Below are positions 46,362-58,206 of a stretch of 64,000 nucleotides of DNA, one piece after another. Numbering within the stretch: position 1 is the first letter of the stretch; every line of letters begins with the position of its first letter. The notes below the pieces were generated by a model. It had not been told where the DNA came from. It did not search any database and worked only from the letters and a program-made list of their open reading frames with translations. Made by a program: the position numbers and the translations under genes. The stretch comes from Mytilus edulis (lineage: Eukaryota; Mollusca; Bivalvia; Mytilida; Mytilidae): assembly GCF_963676685.1 (NCBI RefSeq), contig NC_092350.1:69256502-69320501 (forward strand), written 5' to 3'.

Positions 46362-46820
46362 AGAGTCCGATAAATCATATTTAAACGGTTCCTTTTCTAT
46401 CTTTAACTTCAGTGTAGCTTAAATTGATATAAAATTGTCCAAAATTAAGATCAAATCAAAGTAAAATATAGTTTTTGAGTTCTGTAGAATTCACCCCTTT
46501 CTAAATAAGGAATCGTATCGGAAAATTGCAGAAAATCTTCCGAGTCGTGTCAAATTTTGACAGTCCAGTTCACAATAAAACCCTTCCTATGCTATAAAAC
46601 CGCAAATTCTATTGATCGACACAGATGCATAGTCTGTCTGTACATAGAAACTATGTAGTTAAACACTTAAATGAAGATACAGTTGCATTGCCGTAGTGGG
46701 AAAACGAAAAGATGCAGTTTACAGAAGACTGGTCGATGAATATGAAAAAATGAAAACTTCCTTTTTGAAAATACAAAATAACATAAGAGTTGCTATACAT
46801 ATTTAAAAAGTAAGTTTTGT
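46362..46820 (+). other. non-coding DNA right of the array
   Basis: Unique sequence; nothing recognisable was found in either strand. Confidence 0.3.
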
Positions 46821-47251
46821 TTGTACGACGACTTTGCATTACATGTACCAATTCTACCGACCAGTCTCTTCTCATATATCAACGAGGGCAGTAGATCTAC
46901 AACTCATTCTGATTTTTCTGTTTGTATATTTTGCAAATGTATAAAGCCTATAAGCAAGTTACACAACTACATAAGGTGTCCTCTGAGGAGCAAACTCAAG
47001 CTGTATTGAGTGTTACTACATATATCTCCTTCAATGATCTGATTTACAAAATAACTCATGATGATTTTACTATTAAATCTGTACACATGTACCATCGAGC
47101 TTGCATCGCTAAATATTTGCTACAAAATTTGAAATCAGAAAGTAAAGAGCTACTTAGTTCTAAGCATAAAACAGCTTTCACTAACATTTCGACGATTAAA
47201 GATGGCGTACACAAGGAAATATTCTGGTTAACAACTTTACTGATTACTTGA
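46821..47251 (+). pseudogene. fragment of a Cys/His-rich invertebrate ORF
   Basis: Two overlapping open frames together give a motif series CIFC ... LHKVSSEE ... YHRACIAKY. I recognise this from large uncharacterised proteins common in molluscs and cnidarians, where a CxxC, an LH-V and a YHxxC occur in this order and spacing. The CIFC part (about 46,915) is in one frame and the LHKV part (about 46,973 on) in another, so a frameshift lies between them. No start, introns or downstream domains are visible. Probably a decayed fragment of a repetitive or mobile-element-linked gene; the function of the domain is unknown to me. Confidence 0.45.
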
Positions 47252-48060
47252 TCAGCTAACCGGGCTTAATTTCTGCTCGAGTTTCGCCGCCGAGAAAACT
47301 ACACAACATATTCTCAGCTTCAACAAAAATAAAAAAATATATGGTTAATTTATACTTATACGTATACAGCCTCAACAAGACCAAGGTAAATCCAATATTG
47401 TATACAGTATCTCTATAATGTTGTCTTATGCCGTAATGACGGAAAATTACCCGTTTAAAATGACTGTGATATATAGTGTCAATTTTAAAGATCTGAGCAG
47501 TGACTGCGAAACTGATTGCAAGCACTTTATGCAGCTACTAGTATTTCAGAAGTTACAGAAGCATATAAAGGGTAAAGTTGTAACTCAATCCTGAAGATGA
47601 ATATCCATTATCTAAAAACATTTCACTGGACTATTCAATTTAAATTATGCCACCTGCTTTAAAAATATTTCTGTATTGTCTTTTGGATGAAGGCGCATCT
47701 GCGGCAGTCAATAAAGCGTACACTTTTCCTATTGACAAAGTTCTAAGATGTATGGCTTTAGTAGAATGTATATTATCTATACATTTTTTTTAACTCTTTT
47801 TCATTTATGTTTATCATTACAAATGCACCGTATTTATGGACACACCTTTGATAACTATAAACAAGTTTGACTGATCAGGAAAAAATTGAAAATGGGGCAA
47901 ACATTCTACATGGCATTATTTTTCTTCTGGGGGTAAAACTTTATCCAAGACAATGTCGACCTAACAACAGAAACAATAAGTTCTCCGTATGACTTTGGTT
48001 GGCTAAAAGACAACATCGGTCCGGTATGATGTCATCCAACTTTTTACAAGATTTGATCTG
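47252..48060 (+). other. intergenic DNA
   Basis: No gene, TIR or tandem repeat is recognised here. Confidence 0.3.
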
Positions 48061-48405
48061 TTCACTCATTGGTATAGGTATAGGGGGAGGGTTGAGATTT
48101 CCAAAAACATGTTTAACCCCGCCGCAATTTTGCGCCTAACTCAAGTCAGGAGCCTCTGGCCTTTCTTAGTTTTGTAAGATTTTTTATTCTAACTTCTTTC
48201 TTCAGTATATTTCGAAGCTTAGTATGACGTCCATTATCATTTCAAACTAGTACATTTTTGTGTATGGGCCAGCTAAAGAACGCTTCCGAGTTTGTGAGTT
48301 TCTTGCTGCATTGATGACCCATTTGATGGTCTTCGGTCGTTGCCTGCTTTTTTAATGGGTTGGTGTCTCTTTGACAAATCCCTCATGTCCATTCCCAATT
48401 TTTAA
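48061..48405 (-). repeat. dispersed repeat R2, minus orientation
   Basis: Reverse complement of much of 13,586-13,920, including TTTAACCCCGCCGC, AGTCAGGAGCCTCTGGCCTT and GGTGTCTCTTTGACAAATCC. It is a dispersed mussel repeat. Confidence 0.65.
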
Positions 48406-51400
48406 TTCAATCTTTATATAGTAGATCTTGTGTCCGCTTTGAGCAAAACCTCTGCTGTACTGATATATACCCATTACCCATGCCAAGGAAGTTGTATTTG
48501 TATGAATATGTTGACCGATAAGAATGATGAGATAACAAGTTAAAATGAAGCTATAATATTCCGATATCGCAATATTCCGACACCTAAATGGTCGAACATC
48601 CCATTAGTCCGACGTTTCGATCATTTTGGTTATACGCTAACGGGATTTTAACATAAGAAAGCCAAATAAAAGGTTCAATATTAGGATAAACTTGTCCTCC
48701 CTTTTGAAGCGGTGAAACAAGATATAAAAAAGTAATACTTAGTGCCAAAGTAGCCGAACGTCATCACTAGCGTAATTTAAAAAAAAATACAAATTACTTT
48801 GTCAAGTGTTGTTTGATTAATTAGATATCTCAAGATACACGGCGGCCGACTATGGTAAAATCAAACACAGTTTGGCGTACAATGAGTGATCATATTTTCC
48901 TTGTGATGTTTTATATTAAAATTGTCAATTTGTTGATATAAATATACTAGTAGCACTTTACTCATTTTAGTAATGTTAGTTAGTACTCTTATCATATCTG
49001 ATTTAGTGATGTAAATGAAATTACGGTATGATCCAGACTAAATATATTGGACTACAATAATACAAAAAAATCTGCCCTATGTTTGTCTCATCTCAGCAGT
49101 TTGCAGGCTTTCAAACTAACAGGAGACCATCCGCTTTTTCAATTTTATTGTACAGCTCATCATGGGACTTTTCTAAACAATTAAAAATACGTCATTTGTT
49201 ATATTTTCCCCTTGCTTCAAATATTTTATTTCGGAATATTTATTTCAAATTGAAAGATATATGTTTGTTAATAAGTGTAATCAAATGATATGGAGGTATT
49301 ATAAGATTTAGATAATGCAAGGGCGACTATAGATACATTTGTGTGACTTAATGATTGGTTATCAAAGACTCTGAGAGAAAACGTTACGTAACATGCGTTA
49401 CCGTTAAAATCAACCAAAATTAATAAATACTATGATATATAAAGTATATGTTTCCAACAGTAATACAGCATTTCTATAAAATTGTTTCGATTTTGCATTT
49501 GTTTTGACTCGATTTTTCCACTGGGAGTATCCGAGAATTGAAATTGCACCCATGACCTTTGAACTCAATTAAAAAAAAAATGCACCACAATTTCTTTTGA
49601 CGACCGGGATATTTAGAAAGTACATATTCTTAGCTTTCCAGTGATATATGATTTAGCCGTGTGTTAGGTAGGTGCATTAAAAATGTAAATTTGGCTCTCA
49701 TATCACTCGCCTATTAACCGGTTAATGGGTTGAACGATGAGGCAAAACTGTACGATTTCACAACACTACGAAAAGTAATATTTTGAATGAGTTTTGAACA
49801 CTATTCTTTAAACTAACATACAAGACAAATTTTGTAAAAGGTAAATCGTGATTCTTCATGGAAAAATTGAAACTTTGGGTAGGCATAAACAATAAATAAT
49901 TTCTAATGTTTCATTTATAAAAAGCCAAATGTTTTCTTGTTATCTGTGTCTGTAATAAAAAAATATGGTTGACGTATACTCACCATTTCATTGCATTAGT
50001 CTGTGCTGTCGAAGTGGACCTTAAAAGGACACTCATTCCATTTGCTTTCAACACTTTCAATACTGTCTATTACTATTGGTTTGATATTTGGCAGTTTTCT
50101 GTTATGCTTCTATTCATATCTTTAGAAGGAATCAGGGGAATTATAGGCAGTTGAAATATGCGATGGATCATGGTTCAAATGTCAATACCCCCCAAACAAA
50201 TTCAACCACACACCCCCCAACAAAAATCCCCTCCCCAACTAAATCTTCATTTCAAAATAACTGAAATGAAAATCATTAATATCTCAGTGTCAGTTTTTCA
50301 GACGTATGTATTTGCTTTTTATTTTGCTATATGTTGCCTCTCTTTTATAGACGCTAATAGGAAACATTGTTTAACAATTATTATCAATTTGCTTAAATGA
50401 GAGACGTCCGATTTGGAGGTTTCAATAAGTATAATTTTCGAAGAATTTGATTGGCAGTGTGCAACATGGTTCAAATCACGATTACCAGAAAACTTTTACC
50501 AATAAGAAAAACCCATAAAATACATAAAATTGTATATGTGTAGTATGTTTGAGATGGAGGTCAGATACTAAATACAAATGTATGTATCACAATGTATCAT
50601 TCTAATTTAGTATGGAAAGTCCTCTGAAAGTCTACGAATATTAAACACATTCAAGTCTTTCAATAGAACGTACGATGTGAGTGCATATGCCATAACTTCC
50701 TTTTATTATTTAGATATTATTTTAAATGAATAAAAACAGGCAAAAGGTTCCAAATACACACATGAGAAAAACATATTGACAACGCCTGGGCAACTCCCCC
50801 TAAAAATCGTATTGCAAACTAAAGTTTATACAAAACACAACATACTTTAAATAGTAAACTAAAGCAAAAATGACTTCACAAAAAAAGGAATTATTAAGGT
50901 TTTAGATAACAAAAAAAAAAAACGTGTTACATTCATTTTTAATTAAAAGCGTATTACTGACACTTCAGAACTTTTACGATGTTTTTATTACCGCGAAAAT
51001 TGCATCGAGACTAGTGTCGCAAAAATTCTAAGCTTGCCCTATTGAATTAGATGGCATTACTTTGTTTAAAGTAATTACTGAAAATGCAATGATTAAACAC
51101 GCATTTGAGTTGATCGTTTACAAATTGCAATAATAAACGCATGCATGCATTAATTTTCGAATTAATGGACCATGAATAATAAAATTGATGGTTTAAGACT
51201 ACTATTAGATATATAACGGCGGTAAGATTTTATTGTTGGGAAAGCCATGCACAGAGAGAAGCGACGATGTAATTGAACACACATGTCACGCAAGGAGTTC
51301 AACTTTAGTGTTGATAGGCTAGAGATACAGTAGATGGAACACTGGGTGCACTCAAACAACGAGGTTTCTGCATAATAGGTGATATAATGTTGATTGGTTG

Positions 51401-51964
51401 TTCTTTAGCGTTTAAAGGAAGACAACATGCATATTTAGGACAAGAAACAATAATGTAATTTGTATTTAAAACCAGTTTTTAACTAGACTAACACGCTGAA
51501 CTAGATTAAGAAAAAATCTAGTTCACAAAACTACAGTCCATAGGAGGACAATTTGGCCTAACCGGAACATTATGACTCCGTGCCAACCATTATTCACTTT
51601 TACTCAGACAAGCCATGTAGATAGGGGAGAATCAGCATATACCAATTTCAATGTCGATCGGAGTTTGAATCGTCTACCTCCCGCACCTGCGAGATTAGAC
51701 AATATTCCATTTAATTAAAACTCAAAAGAGAAGTGGATGTCAACATTAGCTATAAATAATCATCATCAGGTACGCTCGATATTCAAAGTTTTAAGAGCAA
51801 AATACAGTCAATTGGATATATAGTTTTCCATTGACATAATTCGAGTTGGAGCTATTGACATGGGGTGCAATGTAAGAGAGCATTCGGGTTGATTTCAGGA
51901 TGATTAGGCTGATTAAAGATCCTAACCTTATCTAAGTGATAAACTTCACAGGTCTACTTATTAT
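48406..51964 (+). other. intergenic DNA, 3.5 kb
   Basis: No coding gene is supported; open frames are short and without recognisable motifs. The part 49,597-49,735 is an inverted partial copy of 29,740-29,910. The part 51,760-51,870 resembles the A-block segment at 7,550-7,700 and 18,010-18,160 (TACGCTCGATATTCAAAG, then TTCGAGTTGGAGCT), so a fragment of the A block is dispersed here. Confidence 0.4.
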
Positions 51965-52254
51965 TGAGAAAAACAATAAGTCCTTACAAAGGGACGAAAG
52001 ATACCAGAGGGACAGTCATAAATCGAAAATAAACTGACAACGCCATGGCTAAAAAATGAAAAAAAACACAAACAGACAAACAATAGTACACATGGCACAA
52101 CATAGAAAACTAACGAATAAGCAACACGAACCCAATAAAAAACTAAGGGTGATCTCAGGTGCTCCGGATTGGTAAGCAGATCCTGCTCCACATGTAGCAT
52201 CCGTCGTGTTGCTTATGTGATAACAAATCCGGTTAATAGTCTCATTCGGTAGGT
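51965..52254 (-). repeat. 3' region of Penelope-like element
   Basis: The stretch contains GGGACAGTCATAAATCGAAA, CAACGCCATGGCTAAAAA and CAGGTGCTCCGGATTGGTAA and passes directly into the reverse-transcriptase remnant. I recall it as a very common mussel repeat that is the tail of a Penelope-like element. The outermost bases form a small hairpin (ACTTATT ... AATAAGT, 51,956-51,981). Confidence 0.55.
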
Positions 52255-53440
52255 CACGTTTATTAAAGGGAAGGGGATTGTAGTTACGACGTAAGGAACA
52301 TATCCGATATCATTTGTGAAACGGTTATTCCATTACGGTCAACCAACACGTGATGGCGTCTGTAAAATTTACAAAGCAGCAACCCTCTATCAAGAAATCA
52401 TGATAGGAAATGCAAGCACGGGAATATCAATTGGGAAATATATACCCCGTATGCAGGTGCTGCTGGAATGTTTTTACTTAAAAATGGAAAGTTCTCAATT
52501 TGAAAGCTGAAATCATATCTTTCGTCGTAAAGTTTTGTTTTGAACCGACCCTCATTGTCAATTTCTAGATGTAAGTCAAGATATGTTGCCGACTTAACTG
52601 TATCTGTAGTGTCCTTTATCTCTAGTTCAATTGGATATATGCGTTCAACATAGTCACCAAATTTTGAATCATTTAGTGAAAGAACATCATTTATATACAT
52701 GATATAGCGGAAAGTAGAGTTAAATGATATTGCTAACTTCTTATCTGTCTTCCTAAGACATGTAAGACGTTTCTGTATAAATTCAGCCTCATTATAATAA
52801 AGAAACAAGTCGCCAAGTAGAGGGGCACAATTTGTTCCCATTGGAATGCCGACAGTCTGTTGAAAAACACGTCCTCCGAACGTAACAAATACGTTGTCAA
52901 GAAAGAAATTAAGCATCTTGATAATGTCAGTTTCAGATATGTTTTGTTTGAATCAGAGTGATCCTTTACAAATCAGGATTTATACCTCCCTAAGACAAGA
53001 TACTTATATCAACGTTGGCCATTCTTTTTTATGAAACAAAGCAATACCAACTCTTCCAATGTGTCTTTTAGTTTGGAATGTGGAATACTTGTGTAAAGTG
53101 TAGAAAAGTCAAATGTGTTAAGTCTATTACAAGATGAAAGAGAGTAAGATTGTATGTACTCCAAAAGATCTTTGGAATTTTAAAGTATTCACATCTGATT
53201 CACGCCACCTCTAGAATAGGCAGTTTCACAATAACTTTGAAAGGCGTCTTTGATCGCTGATAAAATAGATGTTAATAATTTAGAAGGGGTTTCGGGGAGC
53301 ACTTGGAAGACCCATCAATATGCCGTTGTTTGAAAGGACACTTATGTAGTTTAGGTATCCAATACAGTGATGGAAGATCCAGTTCTTCATCTTTGGTTGA
53401 AATTCCAAAGGAACATAGAAACGACCAATTATTATCCTGT
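52255..53440 (-). pseudogene. Penelope-like element reverse transcriptase, decayed
   Basis: On the minus strand the order is LPSLYWIPKLHK (about 53,370), FDFSTLYTSIPHSKLKD (RT motif A, about 53,100), GIPMGTNCAPLLGDLF (about 52,845) and a catalytic box reading YINDV where the active form is YIDDV. TYLDLHLEID, PAYGVYISQLI and finally FYRRHHVLVDR (about 52,350) follow. These are typical of Penelope-like retroelements. Several stops and frame changes break the gene, and two extra codons sit beside the catalytic box. No GIY-YIG endonuclease is visible. The longest intact piece is 172 codons (52,398-52,916). Confidence 0.85.
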
Positions 53441-54280
53441 ATCTTAAGTTTAAGGCCAGGATGCCATTTTGGATTATTATGAGTTACTGTTTAACATGTT
53501 TCCCGCCATTACAGTGACGAAGAGAAATAAGTCTTACTCTACCTACGTCAATGGGAAACTATCAAACATCGTCAAACACTTTTCTTGTGACCGCTGACAT
53601 AATTTCATACTTTATTATCTAAAATCATAGTAAAGATGTATCAATCGGGTAACATCTAAGTCAATACTAATTGTGGCAATTAAACTGATGCTTATATCAT
53701 TTGGGAATGACAGTCCACAAGTACAACACCAAATGAAAATAAACCTTATAAATTTGGTTCAAGCGAAACGCCTTCTATAGTTACCTTTATTCGGAAGGTT
53801 CAACGCCACAAAAAATAAATCTAATGATAAAATCAGAGCTAACAAATCCTGATTTCAGTGATGTTTTATAATTTTATTCAAAAGTTTGTTGATTGTAGAT
53901 TTGCAAAACTACATAAATAAATGGAATTTTTTGAAACGTGAATACGTCAGCAACTAAAACATAAGAACACTCATATAAAGATCCACACAATCACAAAGCA
54001 TATGATAAAAACAAATGCAACACCATCGAGGATTTTAATTAAAACATTGTTGGCTTAAATAACAGCATTAACTGAACGGTTGAATGGAGCAAATGCACTG
54101 TGTCACGGATATTTAAATCACACAGGACATGTTTAACACTGCCAAATTTTGTGTTGTAAAATATAATTTAATCTATATAAATTATGTGCCAATGTTTTGT
54201 GTTGCAACACACGAATAACTAACATTCACTTTCTCTCAATTTAATAAGATATTGGAATAGGTCAGCTTATTATTGAGAAG
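53441..54280 (+). other. intergenic DNA
   Basis: Possibly 5' remnants of the Penelope-like element near 53,480, otherwise nothing recognised. Confidence 0.3.
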
Positions 54281-54650
54281 AGCTGTCGTTTAGAAGTTAT
54301 CGCATCAGACTACAAACACAAAGGTCCCTAGTTCGATCCCCATTCCGGAGTGAAAATTTCAGGGACTTGATTTTCGGTTCTAAATGTCACGATTTGCGAA
54401 TATGGTCTTGGTAAACGATGATCGTCCGTCGGAAGAGGACGACGATTTGCTGACCTGTGTTACGAGAGAGCAATATCTATTGCACCAAAAAGACACCCTT
54501 GTAGACTTCGGAAAAGAGCATGTTTATGCCGCTACATAGCAGCATTTGCACCCGCAAAGTGGAAATAGATTAATATAAGTTGTAATAACTTGTTTCCCAA
54601 TCCATTATAAATACATACGGTACAACTCATTATCATTTTAGTTCTAGGTC
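54281..54650 (+). mobile_element. tRNA-derived SINE-like element
   Basis: The head AGCTGTCGTTTAGAAGTTAT ... AGTTCGATCCC (box B at 54,330-54,340, 10 of 11 matches to GGTTCGANNCC) resembles a tRNA. It is followed by a body (CGATGATCGTCCGTCGGAAG, GCACCAAAAAGACACC, CCCGCAAAGTGGAAATAGAT) that I recall from mussel interspersed repeats. A short A/T-rich end lies near 54,610-54,650. Family name not assigned. Confidence 0.55.
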
Positions 54651-55264
54651 GTTACAGAATGTCTAAAATATTTGTGTATAGACACATAATACAAGAGTCT
54701 CTTGCTAGAGTATTAGGACTGTAAAATTTATTCGAAAATGTGTAAATAGAACAAATATGTATCCGTCTGTAAACGGAGAAAAATACCTGTTCCAAATCAG
54801 GAACAAGACAGTTGTCATCCATTCGTTCGTATTTGAGTTTTTAATTTTGCAATACGAATAGGGACTATGAAATTTGAATTCTCACAGGGTAAGTGTTTTG
54901 TGATTTTACTTTCTAGTACAATATCAGGGTTTAATATTCATGTTAGATAAACATGTTTTCGTCCTGATTATGGTTACTTATTTGCCGCTGGACTTAAATC
55001 AGCTATCCACCATCATCAAAACACATAATGAATCATGTGCGGTACATTCATGGACATACAACTTTTGGTCTTTTAAAACATGCGTACCCTGAGTGCAATT
55101 AGCTTTAAAAGCCGACACGACGGAAACAAGCATCTTAAGAAAAGGTGATTAAGATTCGAATTTCATATGTATTAGAGATGCGACATGATCATTGAGTATG
55201 AACAAAACCACCCAAAGTCTGTCAAATAAACTATGTTTAAAACATAAACGATACCATTCTTTTT
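54651..55264 (+). other. intergenic DNA
   Basis: Includes a dispersed-repeat fragment near 54,860-54,915 (GGGACTATGAAATTTGAATT, then TTTTGTGATTTTACTTT) also seen near 14,321-14,375. No gene. Confidence 0.35.
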
Positions 55265-55304
55265 GCACCAGATGCGTATTTCGACAATTGACAATCAGTG
55301 ATGG
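55265..55304 (-). ncRNA. decayed hammerhead ribozyme motif
   Basis: On the minus strand CATCA-CTGA ... TTGTC-GAAA-TACGCATC-TGGTGC keeps GAAA, the cleavage triplet ATC and pairing of helix I (CATCA/TGGTG). The CTGANGA box and 5' half of helix II are deleted, so it cannot self-cleave. It belongs to the same dispersed repeat as 60,804-60,845. Confidence 0.5.
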
Positions 55305-56164
55305 ATAAGGCCATGCTATTTGAAAATCCAAGGACGAAGTGAATTTCTAAAACCGGCAAGGAATCAGAGCTTTGCATGAGTGAAATACATTCATAATTTA
55401 AGACTTTTCCCCTAATTTGAAGAAACGTTTTTGAACCATTAAAGAAATATTCGTCTGAAACATTTATTATGTTTTAAAAAAGTTCTTTTATTGTAGCAGA
55501 TATTTGAATAAGTCTGCATATATTAATGATTTTTGCAGTCCGGATTCTGATGTCGTGGTCATTTTGAGCTAAGCATGCAGAATATAAAACTGATAAGAGT
55601 TCGTCGAGATATTTGTTGCGGTTTTTTGTGTTATGTTATCACCAAAGACAATTTTCCATCGTATTCTTTTTATTTCTTGGTATTGTAGATTTTCTCTTTA
55701 TGTTCTGTATTATTTTCATTTTTGATATTAAATCATGTTTTATAAAATTTACTTGTACTGAGCTGAGTGTATATATATTTTGTATCTTAAAAACCGCGAT
55801 ACAATACATATTCGTCAACACACACTACACCGAAGCACTACGAACACATAGGTGTTTCAGAAGTATCAACAACTGATCAAGTTGACCTTTTCTCCAGTAA
55901 GCTTTATTCAGCAACTGAAGGTTGTTAGATTTTTTATCTTTCAATACATTATAACAAGCTTGTCTTTTTGACAGGATTAACTGTGTGCTCGATAAGGAGA
56001 TGTTTGAGCTCTCCCAAAATATGTTAACACCGCCACTTTTTCCATGTGCTTGAACGCAGCCAGAAGATCGGAAATCAGTGTTTGAGGTTGAGTACCATAT
56101 ATTTCTGTTTAAAGCATAACGTTTTTTTTTCTATTGAACTGTTTGCTGTTCTGCTAAATTACTG
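55305..56164 (+). other. dispersed-repeat body and intergenic DNA
   Basis: The sequence up to about 55,430 (GGAATCAGAGCTTTGCATGA, then AATACATTC) is the body of the hammerhead-bearing repeat, shared with 60,930-60,970. The remainder shows nothing recognised. An 87-codon hydrophobic open frame at 55,613-55,876 has no motif or conservation to support it. Confidence 0.4.
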
Positions 56165-56167
56165 TAA

Positions 56168-57130
56168 AGTCTCGGTCACACCTTACCGGATAGTACGAAC
56201 GGACGACTAACGGATGAAAATAAAAGTTGTCCGTTGGCAAAACTGTTTACCGTTGGGAGTCCGTTGGTGTAAAACGGACGCGTAACGAATGCATAACGGA
56301 CACACACCGGATATGCAAGGTACGAGTAACAGAGACGTACCGGACAGAACGCATATCGAACGTACATCCAACGGACAAGTATCGCATAAAACGGACACCT
56401 AATGGAAGCGTACCGGATAAAACAGATGAACAAGATATACGGAAAAATTAAAGGCGACTATATTTTACATGTTAATCGCATAAATATTCAAAATGTTTCT
56501 TTGTAACTGGTTTTGGTTTGTTCCTCAAAATGCAGCAAATGAGCAGTGTCTGGCGTGAAAAAGAGCTGCTTGATTGTGAAGACGTGGTCTTACCCTAAGA
56601 TCGATTATTAATAATAAGAATTCACGAACCTTAAGAAATCTGACATACCAAGAAATGGACTTTTCTGACGCGAAATTGTCAATTGGCATTTATCCGTTTC
56701 AGATCCGTTCATCATCCGTTTTATCCGTTATACGTCCGGTAGAAGTCCATTTCACATTCGTTCGACATCCGTTTTATCCGTTAAACGTCCGGTAGACGTC
56801 CGTTGGTGAACGTATCTGACAAACCTCCAACGAATGTATAACGGACACGTAACAGATACAAAACGGAAACGAAACTTAAGAGTACCGTACAAAATGGACG
56901 TCCAATGGATAAAATGTCCGTTGAACGTCCTTCAAAGTTTTGAACATGCTCAAAATTTTCCACCAGACAGAACGGAAGTCGACGGATAAAACGTACGCAA
57001 AACGGACGTGCAACGGATATGGACAGACGTCTAACGGATAAGAACGGACGTCTAACGGACATGAACGGATTGAAAACAAGTTATCCGTTAGGCGTCCGTT
57101 TGAGCTATTCGTTAAGGTGTGACCGAAGCT
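56168..57130 (+). mobile_element. Harbinger-type MITE filled with CCGTT repeats
   Basis: The ends are AGTCTCGGTCACACCTTA and its imperfect inverse TAAGGTGTGACCGAAGCT. It is flanked by TAA on both sides (56,165-56,167 and 57,131-57,133), the 3-bp target duplication expected of PIF/Harbinger. Two arms, 56,184-56,440 and 56,690-57,110, consist of dozens of degenerate units around ACGGAC/GTCCGTT, in both orientations. The 56,450-56,690 core is non-repetitive. No complete gene; open frames in the arms are by-products of the repeats. Confidence 0.75.
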
Positions 57131-57133
57131 TAA

Positions 57134-58206
57134 GGAAGGGACTTTTTCATTGTTTATTTTTGTTAATGGCAATATTTGATTCACCTTTGTTCATCACAAG
57201 AGGCATATAGAACAATATCTTTTAATTCAGTAATGAATACTTTTTTTCGCCTCATTTTCATACACAAATTTAGTTAAAACCATGATGTCAATGGCATCAT
57301 TCTCGCAGGTACATTAAATACTTTTATTAAATGTGTCACATAATGCAATTAACATATGACATAACTATTATAAGGTATAAGAATAATTAGACATATAGGT
57401 AGTTAAGCACTCAATACTAATTATAAACATAATGATAATAAATACTGATATGTAAGGTATAGACACTTCACTTGGAAACTCTACATATACCCTCACGACA
57501 CTTATCGAAGAGGAAATCCTGGATAATCATAGGTTTATTCTATGTTCCTTTGTAAGTTCAACCAACGATGAAGAATTGTATCACCTTAAAATATAGTCTA
57601 CAATACATCTACAATTCTTTTTGGACCAAAGCATATTTGGTGTGAAGCTCTCCATATGTAAACTGTTCAGCATATCAAAACTAGTCACGCACCAACCGTC
57701 CTTCCGTCCGAAAGTCTCTAATTTCAGGAATATTACGTAAATCTTTAGTTTTTATGTTTCAATTTGATCTACAGTTTTTAAATTTGTGACATTTAAGCAT
57801 TTTTTACACATCTGCCGTGCAGCAACATCAAATTTTCGTAGAAATTAATACACAAATTAAAGAATGCAAATACGTCAATGACATAAAACAACCCTAGGAA
57901 AACATTTCAGTTTCTTTTCACCACCATTCAGTCAAAATGTTTTGAAAAACGTTAGTTATTGCACTTCTTACCCTCTTTGGTGTATTTGACATATACTGTG
58001 ACCGAATAATAAACATAAATTGGCGTTTCTTATATATACTGTGCCCGGTTTATCAGCATTCGTTGTTGTTTCTAAACGTCATGTGGCAAAAAATAAACTA
58101 CCGTTATCAAACCAATGTGTATTGATCCATAAAAATTGTAAAGGTCGCAGCATTCTAACAACTGAAAAAGTTTGTAATAATTTTTCAATTAACCAGTTAG
58201 TACTCT
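57134..58206 (+). other. intergenic DNA
   Basis: Nothing recognised on either strand. Confidence 0.3.

Noticed and set aside
55613..55876. 87-codon hydrophobic frame
   Set aside because: AT-rich DNA easily gives hydrophobic open frames; no conservation or motif.
56176..57184. Several overlapping Arg/Pro-rich frames
   Set aside because: They are translations of the CCGTT-type repeats inside the MITE.
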